Positions 42,860 through 54,974 are shown, numbered from the stretch's first letter. The stretch: DNA of 64,000 nucleotides from Thermohalobaculum sp963822985 (GCA_963822985.1 CAWGJU010000010.1:496001-560000), one strand, 5' to 3'. Numbers and translations: made by a program. Notes: generated by a model not told the origin, from the sequence alone.

Positions 42860-43780
42860 ACAGTGACCGACACCGACACGCAGACCGCGACGGTCGCCGC
42901 GCCCGCGCTGATCGAGCCCACGCCCGGCCAGCTGCTCCGTCGCCGCATCTTCGGCCATGCCGGGCTGATCGTCGGCGGCGCCGTGCTGGCCATCATCGTG
43001 CTGGTGGCGATCTTCGCGCCGTGGCTCGCGCCGCACGACCCCTATGACCAGGTCCTGTCGCGCAGTCTGATCCCGCCGGTCTGGTACGATAACCCAAAGG
43101 CCACCTGGGACCACGTCCTCGGCACGGACCAGCTGGGCCGCGACTATCTCTCGCGGCTGATCTTCGGCGCGCGCATCTCGCTGATGATCGGCTTTGCGGC
43201 AATGCTGATCTCGGGCGTGATCGGCACGACGATCGGCGTGCTGGCGGGCTATTTCGGCGGCCGCGTCGACATGGTGGCGAACTTCATCATCACGACGCGC
43301 CTCTCGATGCCGGTGGTGCTGGTCGCGCTGGCCGTCGTCAGCCTGGTCGGCTCGTCGCTGACGATCGTCATCCTGGTGCTGGGCCTGCTGATCTGGGACC
43401 GCTTCGCCGTCGTCATGCGCAGCGCCACCATGCAGGTGCGTGGCCTGGATTTCGTCGCCTCGGCGCGCGCGCTCGGCTGCTCGACGCCGCGCATCCTGCT
43501 GACCGAGATCATGCCCAACATCCTCAACAGCCTGATCGTGGTCGCGACGGTCGAGATGGCGCACGCCATCCTCCTCGAGGCGGCGCTTTCCTTCCTCGGC
43601 ATGGGCGTGCAGCCGCCCGAGCCCAGCTGGGGCCTGATGATCGCCGAGGCCCGTGGCATGATCTTCTTCGAGGCCTGGCTGATCATGATCCCGGGCCTCG
43701 CGCTCTTCAGCCTGGTGCTGGCGATCAACCTGCTCGGCGACGGCATCCGCGACGTCACCGCGCCCGACGGGCGGAGCTGA
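42857..43780 (+). CDS. dppC: Peptide ABC transporter permease, DppC type
   Basis: 307 aa permease. A cytoplasmic N-terminus leads to helix 1 (LIVGGAVLAIIVLVAIFAPW) and the family motif HVLGTDQLGRDYLSRLIFGA (about 96-115). The ATPase-contact loop reads LDFVASARALGCSTPRILL (about 197), and MGVQPPEPSWGLMIAEA lies near the end. Paired with DppB in the membrane. Six bp separate it from the first ATPase gene. Confidence 0.92.
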   Translation: MTVTDTDTQTATVAAPALIEPTPGQLLRRRIFGHAGLIVGGAVLAIIVLVAIFAPWLAPHDPYDQVLSRSLIPPVWYDNPKATWDHVLGTDQLGRDYLSRLIFGARISLMIGFAAMLISGVIGTTIGVLAGYFGGRVDMVANFIITTRLSMPVVLVALAVVSLVGSSLTIVILVLGLLIWDRFAVVMRSATMQVRGLDFVASARALGCSTPRILLTEIMPNILNSLIVVATVEMAHAILLEAALSFLGMGVQPPEPSWGLMIAEARGMIFFEAWLIMIPGLALFSLVLAINLLGDGIRDVTAPDGRS

Positions 43781-43786
43781 CCGCGC

Positions 43787-45799
<2,013 letters not shown>

Positions 45800-45813
<14 letters not shown>

Positions 45814-47203
45814 GGACGCGGTTGCCCGCGCCACCGCCTATTTCGACGACGGCACCTTCGAGGCCGAGATGGCGCGCCGCGTCGCCATCCCCTCCGAGAG
45901 CCAGACGCCCGAGGGCCTGCCGCACTGCGGCCGCTATCTCGACGAGGAGATGGTTCCCGCTTTCGAGGCCATGGGCTTCGAGACCCGCCTCTTCGAGAAC
46001 CCGGTCGAGACCTGCGGCCCGATCCTGCTCGCCACGCGCATGGAGGGTCCATCGCTCCCGACCGTCCTCGGCTACGGTCATGGCGACGTCATCCGAGGCC
46101 TGGACGATTTGTGGACCAGGGGCGCCGGCCCCTGGGAGACGGCCAGGGACGGCGACCGCCTCTACGGCCGCGGCACGGCCGACAACAAAGGCCAGCACAC
46201 GATCAACATGGCGGCGATGAATGCCGTGCTGCAGGCCCGCGGCAGCCTCGGCTTCAACGCCAAGTTCATGATCGAGACGGGCGAGGAGAACGGCTCGGCC
46301 GGCGTCCGGGACGTCGTCGCGCAGAACCTCGACGCCTTCCGCGCCGACGTCTTCATCGCCTCGGACGGCCCGCGCACCCGTCCCGAGCGCCCGACGATGA
46401 GCCTGGGCGCCCGCGGCGCCATGAACTTCGAGCTGGTCTGCCGGCTGCGCGAGGGCGGCGGCAACCACTCCGGCAACTGGGGCGGCGCGCTGGCCGACCC
46501 GGCGGCCATCCTGGCCCACGCCATCGCCACGATCGCCCCGAACGGCGCGATCCGCGTGCCCGAATGGCGGCCGCGACCGGTGCGCCCGGAGTGGCGCGAA
46601 GCGCTGGCCGACGTCGTCCTCGACGGCGGCCCCGGCGGCCCCGAGGTGGACGAGGATTGGGGCGAGCCCGGCCTGACCCCGGCCGAGCGCGTGCATGCCT
46701 GGAACTCGTTCGCCGTGCTGGCGATGATCTCCGGCAATCCGGCGAGCCCGGTGAACGCCATCGCGCCCTGGGCAAGGGCGCACTGTCAGCTCCGCTATAT
46801 TGCCGGCACGGATGTCGACGACGTCCTGCCGGCGCTCCGGCGCCACCTGGAAGTGAACGGGATCACCAGGGTCGAGGTCAACCCGCCGCCGCCGGAGAAC
46901 GCCGGCGGTTTCGCCGCCAGCCGCACCGAATTGGACGAGCCCTGGGCGGGCTGGACGCGCGAGGCGCTGATGCGCGCGACCGGGCAGAAGCCGGCGATCA
47001 TCCCGCAGATGGGCGGTTCGATCTGCAACGAGGTGTTCACCGACACGCTCGGCATCCCGGCGATCTGGATCCCGCACTCCTACCGCGGCTGCTCGCAACA
47101 TGCGCCGGACGAGCATTTGCTCCTGCCGCAATGTCGCGAGGCGCTGCAGATCATGGCCGGGCTCTACTGGGACCTGGGCGACCCCTCCGTGCCGCACCCA
47201 TGA
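45800..47203 (+). CDS. M20-family metallopeptidase
   Basis: 467 aa di-zinc peptidase. Motifs: GYGHGDVIRG with the HxD pair (about 92-101), GRGTADNKGQH (about 123-133), IETGEENGSAG with the catalytic Glu and metal Glu (about 159-169), ASDGPRTR and a late HAPDEH. The dimerisation domain sits between about 205 and 370. AAGGAG lies before the ATG. Overlap with dppF places it in the importer operon, so it most likely hydrolyses the imported peptide or amide. Confidence 0.9.
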
Positions 47204-47358
47204 CGGGCGGCGCTGAAGGGTCTCCGAGCCGCCCCGAGCCACGTCCGGCCGCGAAAATGCAGCGGAGGCAGGGCTGAAAGCGCAGTTCGCAGTTGATTTG
47301 TCGGCGATCGCGTGAAAACTCCCGCAGAGGCATTTCGGGCAGCAGAGGGACTGGAGAC

Positions 47359-47649
47359 TTGAACAAGAAAGAACTCATCGAGGCGCTGGAAGGCGCTTCC
47401 GGTCAGTCGAAATCGGCATGCGAGGCCGTCATCGACGCGCTTCCGAAGGTTCTGCTTGACGCCGTGAAGGACGGCGGCAGCGCGACGCTTCCGGGCTTCG
47501 TCAAGGTCGACGCGAAAAAGCGCGAGGCGCGCGAGGTGCGCAACCCGGCCACCGGCGGCACGCTGCAAAAGCCGGCGCAGATGGTCCCGGCGGTCAAGCC
47601 GACCAAGCCCTTCAAGGACGCCATCGCGGGCATGCCGCTCTCGAGCTGA
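47359..47649 (+). CDS. HU-family DNA-binding protein
   Basis: 96 aa. HU/IHF fold: helical N-terminus NKKELIEALEGASGQSKSAC, then SATLPGFVKVDAKKREAREV and the DNA-intercalating arm RNPATGGTL with its Asn-Pro. The C-terminal extension (VPAVKPTKPFKDAI) is typical. The start is TTG at 47359, since it gives the standard N-K-K-E beginning; AGAGGGA lies upstream. Monocistronic, between the M20 gene and the LOV kinase. Confidence 0.9.
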   Translation: MNKKELIEALEGASGQSKSACEAVIDALPKVLLDAVKDGGSATLPGFVKVDAKKREAREVRNPATGGTLQKPAQMVPAVKPTKPFKDAIAGMPLSS

Positions 47650-47861
47650 GCGCGGCCTGGCAGCCGGCCGCCGTCACCGGGGGGTGAACGTCGGCGGCGG
47701 CTGCCCCGGAGCGCAAGCGCAAGTCCTCGCCTGCTCGCAGCACCATCGCGACCCCGACGTGACCCCCGAGGCATCCGGCGAAATGCCGCCGGACATCGTT
47801 TCCTGTCGCGGCCGGCGGCTATCGCTGGTCCGGCGCTCACGCAAGCGCCTGCAACCAGGCG
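47650..47861. other. Gap upstream of the LOV kinase gene
   Basis: 212 bp, GC-rich, with no gene seen. Contains the presumed promoter of the LOV kinase. A small imperfect inverted repeat near 47676-47720 could end the HU transcript, but there is no T-run. Confidence 0.3.
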
Positions 47862-49421
47862 TTGCATTCTCAGCGCGCATCATCTGCTTGGATCGGTGGC
47901 GGGATCAACTCGGCCAAGCCGGCGTTACCGTGCGATGCAGAGCAGAACACCAGGCAACACCACCGGCGGCCGGCGAGACCCTGGGGGATCTGGGCCGCCG
48001 ATCAGTTGGACGGCGCGACCGGCCTTCTCTTCGAGCAGGCGATGGCGCAGACCCGCATGGCGGTCTGCCTGACCGACCCCACGCGCGAAGACAACCCGAT
48101 CATCTTCGCCAACCGCGCCTTCTTCGCGCTGACCGGCTACAGTCCGGAAGAAGTGATCGGCAAGAACTGTCGCTTCCTCCAGGGTCCCGACACCGACCCC
48201 GAAGCCATCGAACGGCTCCGGCGCGGGATCGCTGACGAGGATGTCTGCATCGTCGAGATACTGAACTATCGCAAGGACGGCACGCCATTCTGGAACGCCC
48301 TGCATCTCGGCCCGATCTACCGCGACGACGGCCAGCTCCTCTACTATTTCGGCTCGCAGTGGAACGTCAGCGACGTCTATGCGGCGCGCGCCGAGGAGCA
48401 GCACGCGCGGCTGCTCGCGCGCGAGCTGTCGCACCGCGTCAAGAACATGTTCTCCGTCATCAACGCCGTCGTCTCGCTGACCGCCCGGCACGAGCGCGCT
48501 CCCTGGATCGCCGCGAAGGTCAACGATCGCATCAGCGCGCTGGGGCGCGCTTACGAAGCGACGCTCGACGATCCGCGCCGTCGCAGGGTGGTGCTTTCCG
48601 ACGTGATCCGGATGGTGCTCGAGCCTTACACGACGGCCGACGACCCGGACCGCATCCGGATTGAAGGACCCCGGGTCCTGCTCGATCCGAACACGGTCTC
48701 GATGCTGGGCCTGACGCTGCACGAGCTCGCCACCAGCTCGGTCCGGCAGGGCGCTCTTCACGACGGGGCCGGCCGCGTCTCGATCAGCTGGTCGCTGACC
48801 GGCGAACGCCCGAACACCGGGCTCGCGCTCAACTGGAGGGAGCGCGGCGGGCCTTATGGCGCCCTGGCGGCGGCCGAGTTCGGCTCGGGCATCGCCGACA
48901 TGCTGATCCGGGGAACCAATGGCGAGTTGCGCACGGAGCGCACGGTCGACGGTCTCTGGGCGACGATGCGCATTCCCCTCGTCACCCAGGAGGAGCCGCC
49001 GCCCGGTATCCAGTACACCGGCGGCGGAGACGCGCGCGACGGCGACCTCGCGGGACGCAAGATCCTCGTGCTCGAGGACGAGGCGTTGATCGCGCTCGAG
49101 CTTCAGATCGCGCTGGAGGAGGCCGGATCGGCCGTCGAGCTGGCCATGACCGCCGAGACCGCGCTCTCGATGCTCGAGCAGCACGTCTTCGACGCCGCCG
49201 TGCTCGACGTCAACCTCGGCCACAACAGCACCTGCGCCGAGGTCGCCGAGCGGCTGCGCGAGATGGGCGCGCCGTTCGTCGTCCACTCGGGCGATCTGCG
49301 CCGGCATGGCGAACTGGTCGAGACACTGTCCGCGCCGGTGGTGGCGAAACCCGCGCCGACGGGCGAGATCATCCGCAGGCTCGCCGAGCTGCTGCGCAAC
49401 GCGCGGTCCAATGGCGGCTGA
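47862..49421 (+). CDS. LOV-domain sensor histidine kinase with receiver domain
   Basis: 519 aa if started at TTG 47862; the true start may be TTG 48006 or ATG 48042. The LOV core has the flavin-adduct Cys in IGKNCRFLQGPDTD (about 107), PIIFANRAFFALTGY before it and YRKDGTPFWNALHLGPI after. The kinase is of the HWE/HisKA_2 type: ELSHRVKNMFSVINAVVSL (about 189), with a degenerate N-box (HELATSSVRQG). A receiver domain follows (KILVLEDEALIALELQ; phospho-Asp in AAVLDVNLG). It would sense blue light through FMN; such fused kinases often control general stress or lifestyle switches. Confidence 0.88.
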   Translation: MHSQRASSAWIGGGINSAKPALPCDAEQNTRQHHRRPARPWGIWAADQLDGATGLLFEQAMAQTRMAVCLTDPTREDNPIIFANRAFFALTGYSPEEVIGKNCRFLQGPDTDPEAIERLRRGIADEDVCIVEILNYRKDGTPFWNALHLGPIYRDDGQLLYYFGSQWNVSDVYAARAEEQHARLLARELSHRVKNMFSVINAVVSLTARHERAPWIAAKVNDRISALGRAYEATLDDPRRRRVVLSDVIRMVLEPYTTADDPDRIRIEGPRVLLDPNTVSMLGLTLHELATSSVRQGALHDGAGRVSISWSLTGERPNTGLALNWRERGGPYGALAAAEFGSGIADMLIRGTNGELRTERTVDGLWATMRIPLVTQEEPPPGIQYTGGGDARDGDLAGRKILVLEDEALIALELQIALEEAGSAVELAMTAETALSMLEQHVFDAAVLDVNLGHNSTCAEVAERLREMGAPFVVHSGDLRRHGELVETLSAPVVAKPAPTGEIIRRLAELLRNARSNGG

Positions 49422-49440
49422 GACGCGCCGGGCCCGCGCG

Positions 49441-50328
49441 TCAGCCCAGCTTCACCAGGACGTGGCGGACGACCGTGTAGTCCTCGAGCGCATACATGCT
49501 CATGTCCTTGCCATAGCCGGACTGCTTCAGCCCGCCAATGCGGCATCTCGTTGACCAGCATGAAATGCGTGTTGATCCAGGTGCAGCCATAGCGCAGCCG
49601 CGCCGCCGGCGCCATGCCGCGCGCGATGTCTTTCGTCCAGACCGATGAGGCCAGGCCATAGGGGCTGTCGTTCGCCCACTCGACCGCCTGCTCGACATCC
49701 GAAAAGGGCGTGACCGAGATCACCGGGCCAAACACCTCGCGCCGCACGATCTCGTCCTCCTGGCGCGCGCCGGCGATGACCGTCGGCTGGAAATAGAAGC
49801 CATGGCTGCCCGGCGCGCCGCCCGTGGTGACCTCGACATGGCTCAGCTCCCGCGCGCGCTCGACGAACCCCGCCACGCGCTCGCGCTGCCTGGCCGAGAT
49901 CAGCGGCCCGATCTGGTTGATACCGTCGTCCTCCTGGTCGTAGCGGACCGACCCGGCCGCCGAGGTCAGCTCGGCCACCAGCCGGTCATAGACCTTGGAG
50001 CCTGCATCGACCCGGCAGGCCGCCGTGCAATCCTGCCCGGCATTGTAGTAGCCGAACATCTTCAGCCCGGCGACCGCCTCGCCAAGGTCCGCGTCGTCGA
50101 AGACCACCACCGGCGCCTCGTCGGCCAGGATCCGCGCCAGCTTCAGCGCGGTCAGCGGCGTCTGCTTGCTGGGCTTGAACACCACCGTGTTGCCGCCGCC
50201 GAGCGCCGGGGCCAGCTTCCAGGCAATCATCATCAGCGGATAGTTCCAGGGCGCGATCGAGCCCACCACGCCCACCGGATCGCGCCGGACCATGCTGGTG
50301 AAGCCCGCCATGTACTCGCCCGCCGCCG
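49441..50328 (-). pseudogene. Gamma-aminobutyraldehyde-type dehydrogenase, deleted and frameshifted
   Basis: Aldehyde dehydrogenase remnant closest to putrescine-pathway YdcW/PatD enzymes (YYNAGQDCTAACRV with the catalytic Cys; HFMLVNEMPH; GYGKDMSMYALEDYTVVRHV). The N-terminal quarter is missing: homology begins at GEYMAGFTSMVRRDPVGVV (about 50320). A further internal deletion near 50118 joins LKLARILADE directly to APVVVFDDADL, removing about 60 residues including the ELGGK Glu. One extra base near 49537 shifts the C-terminus. It cannot be active as read. Confidence 0.8.
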
Positions 50329-50611
50329 CGCGACACCTTCCCGCAGGCGCCCGAGAGCTGGAACGTCTCTTCAAGCCGATGGAGCTGCCCGACGGCAAGC
50401 CGAACGAGGGGCGCGTGCAAACCCTATGTCGGGCCGATCCACATCGCCGACGCCGCGCTCTACCTGATGACGCACAAGCCCGAGCTGGCATCCAATCGCC
50501 CTATGCGCTGAACGCCGGCCAGTACGCGACCGCGCTCGACCTGCTGCGTCAGCAGCGCAAGCTGGTCAGCCGCTATTGGCGCGACGCCATCATCCAGATC
50601 GACGAATTTGC
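50329..50611 (+). pseudogene. Fragment of a polyamine ABC transporter substrate-binding protein
   Basis: Across three plus-strand frames: RDTFPQAPESWNV, then FKPMELPDGKPNEGRV, then YVGPIHIADAALYLMTHKPEL, then YALNAGQYATALDLLRQQRK and YWRDAIIQIDEF. This is the middle of a PotD/SpuD-type putrescine/spermidine-binding protein. No start, signal peptide or C-terminus remains. It abuts the aldehyde dehydrogenase remnant head to head, although such genes normally run in one direction, implying an inversion or misjoin. Confidence 0.7.
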
Positions 50612-50697
50612 TGGCATGCGTCGCGGCGGGGCTTGCGGCCGGGCCCCGGGCGATGGACCATCGCGGCGGTGCAGCATTCCGCCGGCACGAGGGGGCA

Positions 50698-51768
50698 ATG
50701 GCCAGAAACAAACCGTCGCGGCGCACCGCCAAGCAGGAAAAGAGCGTGAACATCGCGCTGCAGGGCGGCGGCGCGCATGGCGCCTTCACCTGGGGCGTGC
50801 TCGACAAGCTGTTCGAGGACGACCGGCTGTGGATCGAGGCGATCTCGGGCACCTCGGCCGGCGCCATGAACGCGGTCGTCGCGGCGCAGGGCATGTACGA
50901 GGACGGCGCCGATGGCGCGCGCCGGCGCCTGCACGAGTTCTGGGAGGCGACGAGCTGCGCCGCGCGGTCGAGCCCCATCCAGCGCTCGGTCTGGGCGCAT
51001 CTGACCGGGTCCTGGTCGCTCGAGACCTCGCCCGCTTATCTCTACTTCGACCTGCTGCAGCGGGTCGCCTCGCCTTACGACCTGAACCTGCTCGACGTGA
51101 ACCCGCTGCGCGATCTGGTCGACAAGATCGTCGACTTCGACAAGGTCCGCGACTGCACCGATATGGGCATCTACATCGCCGCGACGAATGTGGAAACGGG
51201 CCGCGTCCGCATCTTCGAGCGCAACGAGATCTCGATCGACGTGGTGATGGCCTCGGCCTGCCTGCCCTACATCTACAAGGCCGTCGAGATCCAAGGAAAG
51301 CCCTACTGGGACGGCGGCTTCGCCGGCAACCCGCCGCTGTTCCCCTTCTTCTACAACAGCCCGGCGAACGACATCGTCATCGTCCAGATCAACCCGATCG
51401 TCCGTCCCGGCACGCCGCGCAGCGCGCACGAGATCATGAATCGCGTCAACGAGATCACCTTCAACAGCGCGCTGATGTACGAGCTGCGCGCCATCGACTT
51501 CGTCCGGCGGCTGCTCGACAACGGCAAGCTGCAGCCTGACGAGTACCGCCGGATGCACATCCACATGATCGAGGCGCGCAAGAAGATGCGCCCGCTCGAC
51601 GCCTCGTCCAAGCTCAATGCCGAATGGGCTTTTCTGCGCTATCTCTTCGATATCGGGCGGCACGCGGCGGCGCGCTGGCTCGGCCGGCACTACGACAGCC
51701 TCGGCTCGCGCTCGACCGTCGACGTGCGCAAGATGTTCCAGGGCTTCGGCGAGCTGCCCGTCGAGTGA
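50698..51768 (+). CDS. Patatin-like phospholipase
   Basis: 356 aa lipid acyl hydrolase. Oxyanion hole GGGAHG (about residues 24-29), nucleophile Ser in GTSAG (about 51-55) and catalytic Asp in DGG (about 205). The C-terminal region (MHIHMIEARKKMRPLDASSK) is typical of the proteobacterial RssA-like DUF3734 group. The intact reading frame contrasts with the broken genes before it. GAGGGGG precedes the ATG. It could act in membrane lipid turnover. Confidence 0.9.
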   Translation: MARNKPSRRTAKQEKSVNIALQGGGAHGAFTWGVLDKLFEDDRLWIEAISGTSAGAMNAVVAAQGMYEDGADGARRRLHEFWEATSCAARSSPIQRSVWAHLTGSWSLETSPAYLYFDLLQRVASPYDLNLLDVNPLRDLVDKIVDFDKVRDCTDMGIYIAATNVETGRVRIFERNEISIDVVMASACLPYIYKAVEIQGKPYWDGGFAGNPPLFPFFYNSPANDIVIVQINPIVRPGTPRSAHEIMNRVNEITFNSALMYELRAIDFVRRLLDNGKLQPDEYRRMHIHMIEARKKMRPLDASSKLNAEWAFLRYLFDIGRHAAARWLGRHYDSLGSRSTVDVRKMFQGFGELPVE

Positions 51769-51824
51769 CGGCAGCCGCCCAGCCCCCCGGCGCCGCCCCG
51801 ACTTACCCCCGACCCACCCCCGGC

Positions 51825-52949
51825 TCACCCCCGGCGCAGCACCTGCCGACCGCCGACCCAGACGGCGCGAACCTCGGGCCAGTCGCCCGAGGGATCGACG
51901 AGCACGACATCGGCCCGCAGCCCCGGCGCGAGGCGGCCGCGGTCGGTCAGCCCGGCCGCCTCCGCCGCATGCGCCGAAACCAGCGCCCAGGCCTGCGCGA
52001 GCTCCAGCCCATGTCGCCGCGCCAGCAGGAAGGGCGCGACCAGCGGTGCGGGATAGTAGTAGTCCGAGGTCAGCACGGTGCACTCGCCGGCCAAGATCGC
52101 CTCGGCCGCAGGGAGCGCATTGTTGTGGCTGCCGCCGCGCAGCACGTTCGGCGCGCCCAGGATGACGTGCTCGCCCGCCGCGCGCGCGGCCCGCGCGGTC
52201 GCGGCCGTCATCGGGAACTCTGACGCGCGGGCGCCGAGCGCGCGATAGGCGGCCCGCATCTCGGGCGAGGTCTCGTCATGCGCCAGCAGCACGGCGCCGG
52301 CGCGCCGCGCGATCTCGGCCACGCGGGCGATGTCCGGCCAAACCTCGCCGCGCCGCTCCCACAGGCCTTCGGCCAGGGCACGATAGGCATCGGGGGTGAC
52401 CTCGGCGCGGGCCGCCAGCTTGCCGATCTTCCGCGCCATGAAGCCGTTGCCGATCAGCGGCGTCAGATGGTCGTTGAAGGCGAGGATCGCGTGCGGCTCC
52501 TCCTCCAGCCAACCGCCGATCGCGTCGATCGCCTCGGCCATGAACGGCTCCCAGCGGATGTGGAGCAGCGTGTCGGCCCCGAGCCGCGGGCGAACGGCGC
52601 GCAGCGCCCGGACGAAATCGTGCCCCGCCTCCAGGCTGCGCAGCCCCGGCTCCCAGCTGACCGAAAGCCCGTGAAAGGCCGTCGTGATGCCGTTGGCGAC
52701 GAGCTGGCGATCCGTCTCCAGCAGCGCGATGCCGAGGTCGAAGTCCACCCCCGGCCGCGGCATGATTTGCCGCTCGAACGCGTCGCCATGGATGTCGACG
52801 ATCCCCGGCAGGACCAGCAGCCCCCGCGCATCGACGCGCTCGGCCCCTGGCGCCCTTTCGACGACGACCCCGTCGGCCAGGCACAGATCGCGCGCTTCGA
52901 AGCCCTGCGCGCCGAGAACCTCGCCGCCCTCTATCCTGACCGGCCGCAT
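51825..52949 (-). CDS. phnM: Alpha-D-ribose 1-methylphosphonate 5-triphosphate diphosphatase PhnM
   Basis: 374 aa amidohydrolase-fold enzyme of the C-P lyase pathway. PGIVDIHGDAFERQIMPRPG (about 49-68) is the PhnM metal signature, followed by AFNDHLTPLIG, VLLAHDETSPE (about 229) and LRGGSHNNALPAAEAI. The ATG at 52949 follows GGAGGA. No other phn gene is in the window, so it is solitary here. It lies 57 bp downstream of the carotenoid glycosyltransferase and may be read from the same transcript. Confidence 0.9.
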   Translation of the reverse strand: MRPVRIEGGEVLGAQGFEARDLCLADGVVVERAPGAERVDARGLLVLPGIVDIHGDAFERQIMPRPGVDFDLGIALLETDRQLVANGITTAFHGLSVSWEPGLRSLEAGHDFVRALRAVRPRLGADTLLHIRWEPFMAEAIDAIGGWLEEEPHAILAFNDHLTPLIGNGFMARKIGKLAARAEVTPDAYRALAEGLWERRGEVWPDIARVAEIARRAGAVLLAHDETSPEMRAAYRALGARASEFPMTAATARAARAAGEHVILGAPNVLRGGSHNNALPAAEAILAGECTVLTSDYYYPAPLVAPFLLARRHGLELAQAWALVSAHAAEAAGLTDRGRLAPGLRADVVLVDPSGDWPEVRAVWVGGRQVLRRG

Positions 52950-53006
52950 CGGTCCTCCATCGCGCAAGATCGCCGGCAGCCTCCTCCAGCCCGCTTTACG
53001 CCGGCT

Positions 53007-54136
53007 CAGATATCAAAGCTTCGGCCGCGCCACTCCGCCTGTTCGCCGCGCCGTGCCGCAAGCAGCGCCTGCCACTGGATCGCCAGCACCACAGCCATGC
53101 CGACGGGGTGCAGCAGAACGCCCAGCGGCGACTGCCCGACGCGCGCCGCCAGCACCGCGCGCGGCGCCCCAGACCAGCGCCACCGCCAGCGCGGCGAGCC
53201 CAGTGGCCGGCGCCTCGCCAGCCATCATCGCCAGCGGCAAGAGAATGAACGGCAGCACGTGGCCGCCGCCCAGCAGAACGGTCCAGACGGGCAGCGCCAC
53301 TGGTGTCGCCATGCCCTCGGTCGCGTTCTTGGCGAAGCCGCGCCAGACCTCGTCCCAGCCGGCATACATGCGGCAGTTCGCCAGCGTCGATGCGTCGAAC
53401 AGGTCCGTCCGCGTACCCCGCCCGGCGGAACAGGCGCGGCAGCATGAGGCCGTCATGCCGGGTCTCGCGGATCGCCGCGTGCCCGCCGGCCGCCCGATAG
53501 GCCTCGCGCCGGACGGCGATCAGCTGGCCACATCCCGCCGCAAGACCCGTCGCGCGCGAGAACAGGCGCGCCAAGGGCAAGCGGCAGATAGCCCATCAGC
53601 AAAACGTGGATCTGCGGGATCACCAGCGTCTCGGCGAGCGTCTCGGTCTCCTGCCGCGGGAAGCCGCTGGCGAGCTCCAGCTTGCGCCGCTCCAGCGCCG
53701 CCGCAAGCCGCGCCAGCGCCGTCGGGCGCAGCCGGACGTCGGCGTCGACGAAGACCATCACCTCGTGCCGGGCGTTCTGCGACAGCACCCAGCAGGCGTG
53801 CTGCTTGCCGTTCCAGCCGGCGGGCAGCCCCGGCCCGCGCAGCAGCCGCACGCGCCGGTCGCGCGCCGCCCAGGCGCGCACCTTGGCGTCCGTGCCGTCG
53901 GTCGAGCCATCGTCGAGCACCACCACCTCAAGCTCGACGCCCTCGCTCGCCAAGGCCGCGCCGAGCGCACCGTCAATGTTCCCGGCCTCGTCGCGCGCCG
54001 GCAGCAGCAGCGACACGGCCGGCCGCGCCGCCCCGCGTGGCCGGGGCGGCGCACGGAAGGCCAACAGGTTCACCAAGGTCAGAACGGCGTAGAGGCCGGC
54101 CAGCGCAACCGCCGCGTGGGAGAGCGCATCCAGCAT
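53007..54136 (-). pseudogene. CrtQ-like carotenoid glycosyltransferase, three frameshifts
   Basis: Reassembled over four frames this is a GT2 glycosyltransferase of about 375 residues, the length of CrtQ. Motifs: LLLPARDEAGNIDGALGAAL, VVVLDDGSTDGTD, GWNGKQHACWVLSQ, MVFVDADVRL (DxD) and GGHAAIRETRHDGLMLPRLF. Extra single bases lie near 53565, 53425 and 53163. C-terminal helices (VLPFILLPLAMMAG) anchor it in the membrane. It would attach a sugar to a carotenoic acid. The ATG at 54136 overlaps the acyltransferase stop. Confidence 0.72.
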
Positions 54137-54973
54137 CACCGCTCCTCAGGCCGGCTCTGGGGTTGGTTCTCAGGCCGGCTCTCCGCCCCGTTCTCGGGCA
54201 GGTGCTCGGGCCGGAAGCGCTCGCCGCGCAACGCCGCGCGCGCCCGGCGGCCCAGGTCATAGACGCCGCCGATGCCGGCGCTGCCCTCCAGCACCGTCGC
54301 AAAGCGCGCCGGATCGCGCGCCAGGGCGTCTTCGGCCAGCCTGTCCATCGTCTCGGTCAACGCCATCTCCAGCCCGTCCGGCTCTCGCTGCGGCCGGCCG
54401 AAGCGGGCCAGTGCCTCGGGCGACTTCTCCGTCCAGAACGGATACTCGACCGCCAGCGGCAGCGCGACCGCGCCAGGCACCCGCCGCAACAGCCTCGCCA
54501 CTCCCGGACGCACCCCGATCGGCCGCTCGCGCGGGTCCGAGAACCGCCCCTGCGCCGTCACCCAAAGCATCCGCCTGGGATCGGCAAGGATGCCGGCGCC
54601 CACCGACAGGAACTCCGCCGCACCGCCTCGGGTGCCCGGCTCGATGCCGAAGATCCCGATCCGCCGCATGAAGCGATACTGCTCGCAGCATCCTGGCCTC
54701 GATCGGCCCGTAATGCTCGCGATCGCCGAACAGCCGGACGCCCAGCACGGCAAAGAGCGCCGGATCCCACCAGGAGGGGTGGTTCGTGTAGACGATCAGC
54801 GGCGCCTCGCGCGGCAGCTCCGGCACGCCCGGGCGTGCCAGCCGCAGCTTGTGGAAGCTGCGCTGCATCTGGCGCCGCATCATCCGCTCGAAAAAGCGGC
54901 AGAACACCGGCGAGCGCGCCCGAACGACCTCCGGCTCGGCGTGATTGGCGGCCTCGGCGCGCCCGGGCGTCAT
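54136..54973 (-). pseudogene. 1-acylglycerol-3-phosphate-type acyltransferase (CrtO-like), one frameshift
   Basis: About 278 residues in two frames, joined by removing one extra base near 54684. The acyltransferase HX4D motif is in YTNHPSWWDPALFAVLG (about 65), with GIFGIEPGTRGGAAEFL and FWTEKSPEALARFG later. Position between a desaturase and a CrtQ-like gene suggests it esterifies the carotenoid glycoside, as CrtO does in the staphyloxanthin pathway. The tail has a repetitive Pro/Glu/Asn segment. The start at 54973 lies two bases after the desaturase stop. Confidence 0.7.
54146..54193. repeat. Two 24 bp repeats at the acyltransferase 3' end
   Basis: TCAGGCCGGCTC begins units at 54146 and 54170, with a diverged third starting at 54194. 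They encode the repeated SRPEN/ERPEN-like tail of the acyltransferase. Frame-neutral length. Confidence 0.6.
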
Positions 54974-54974
54974 A

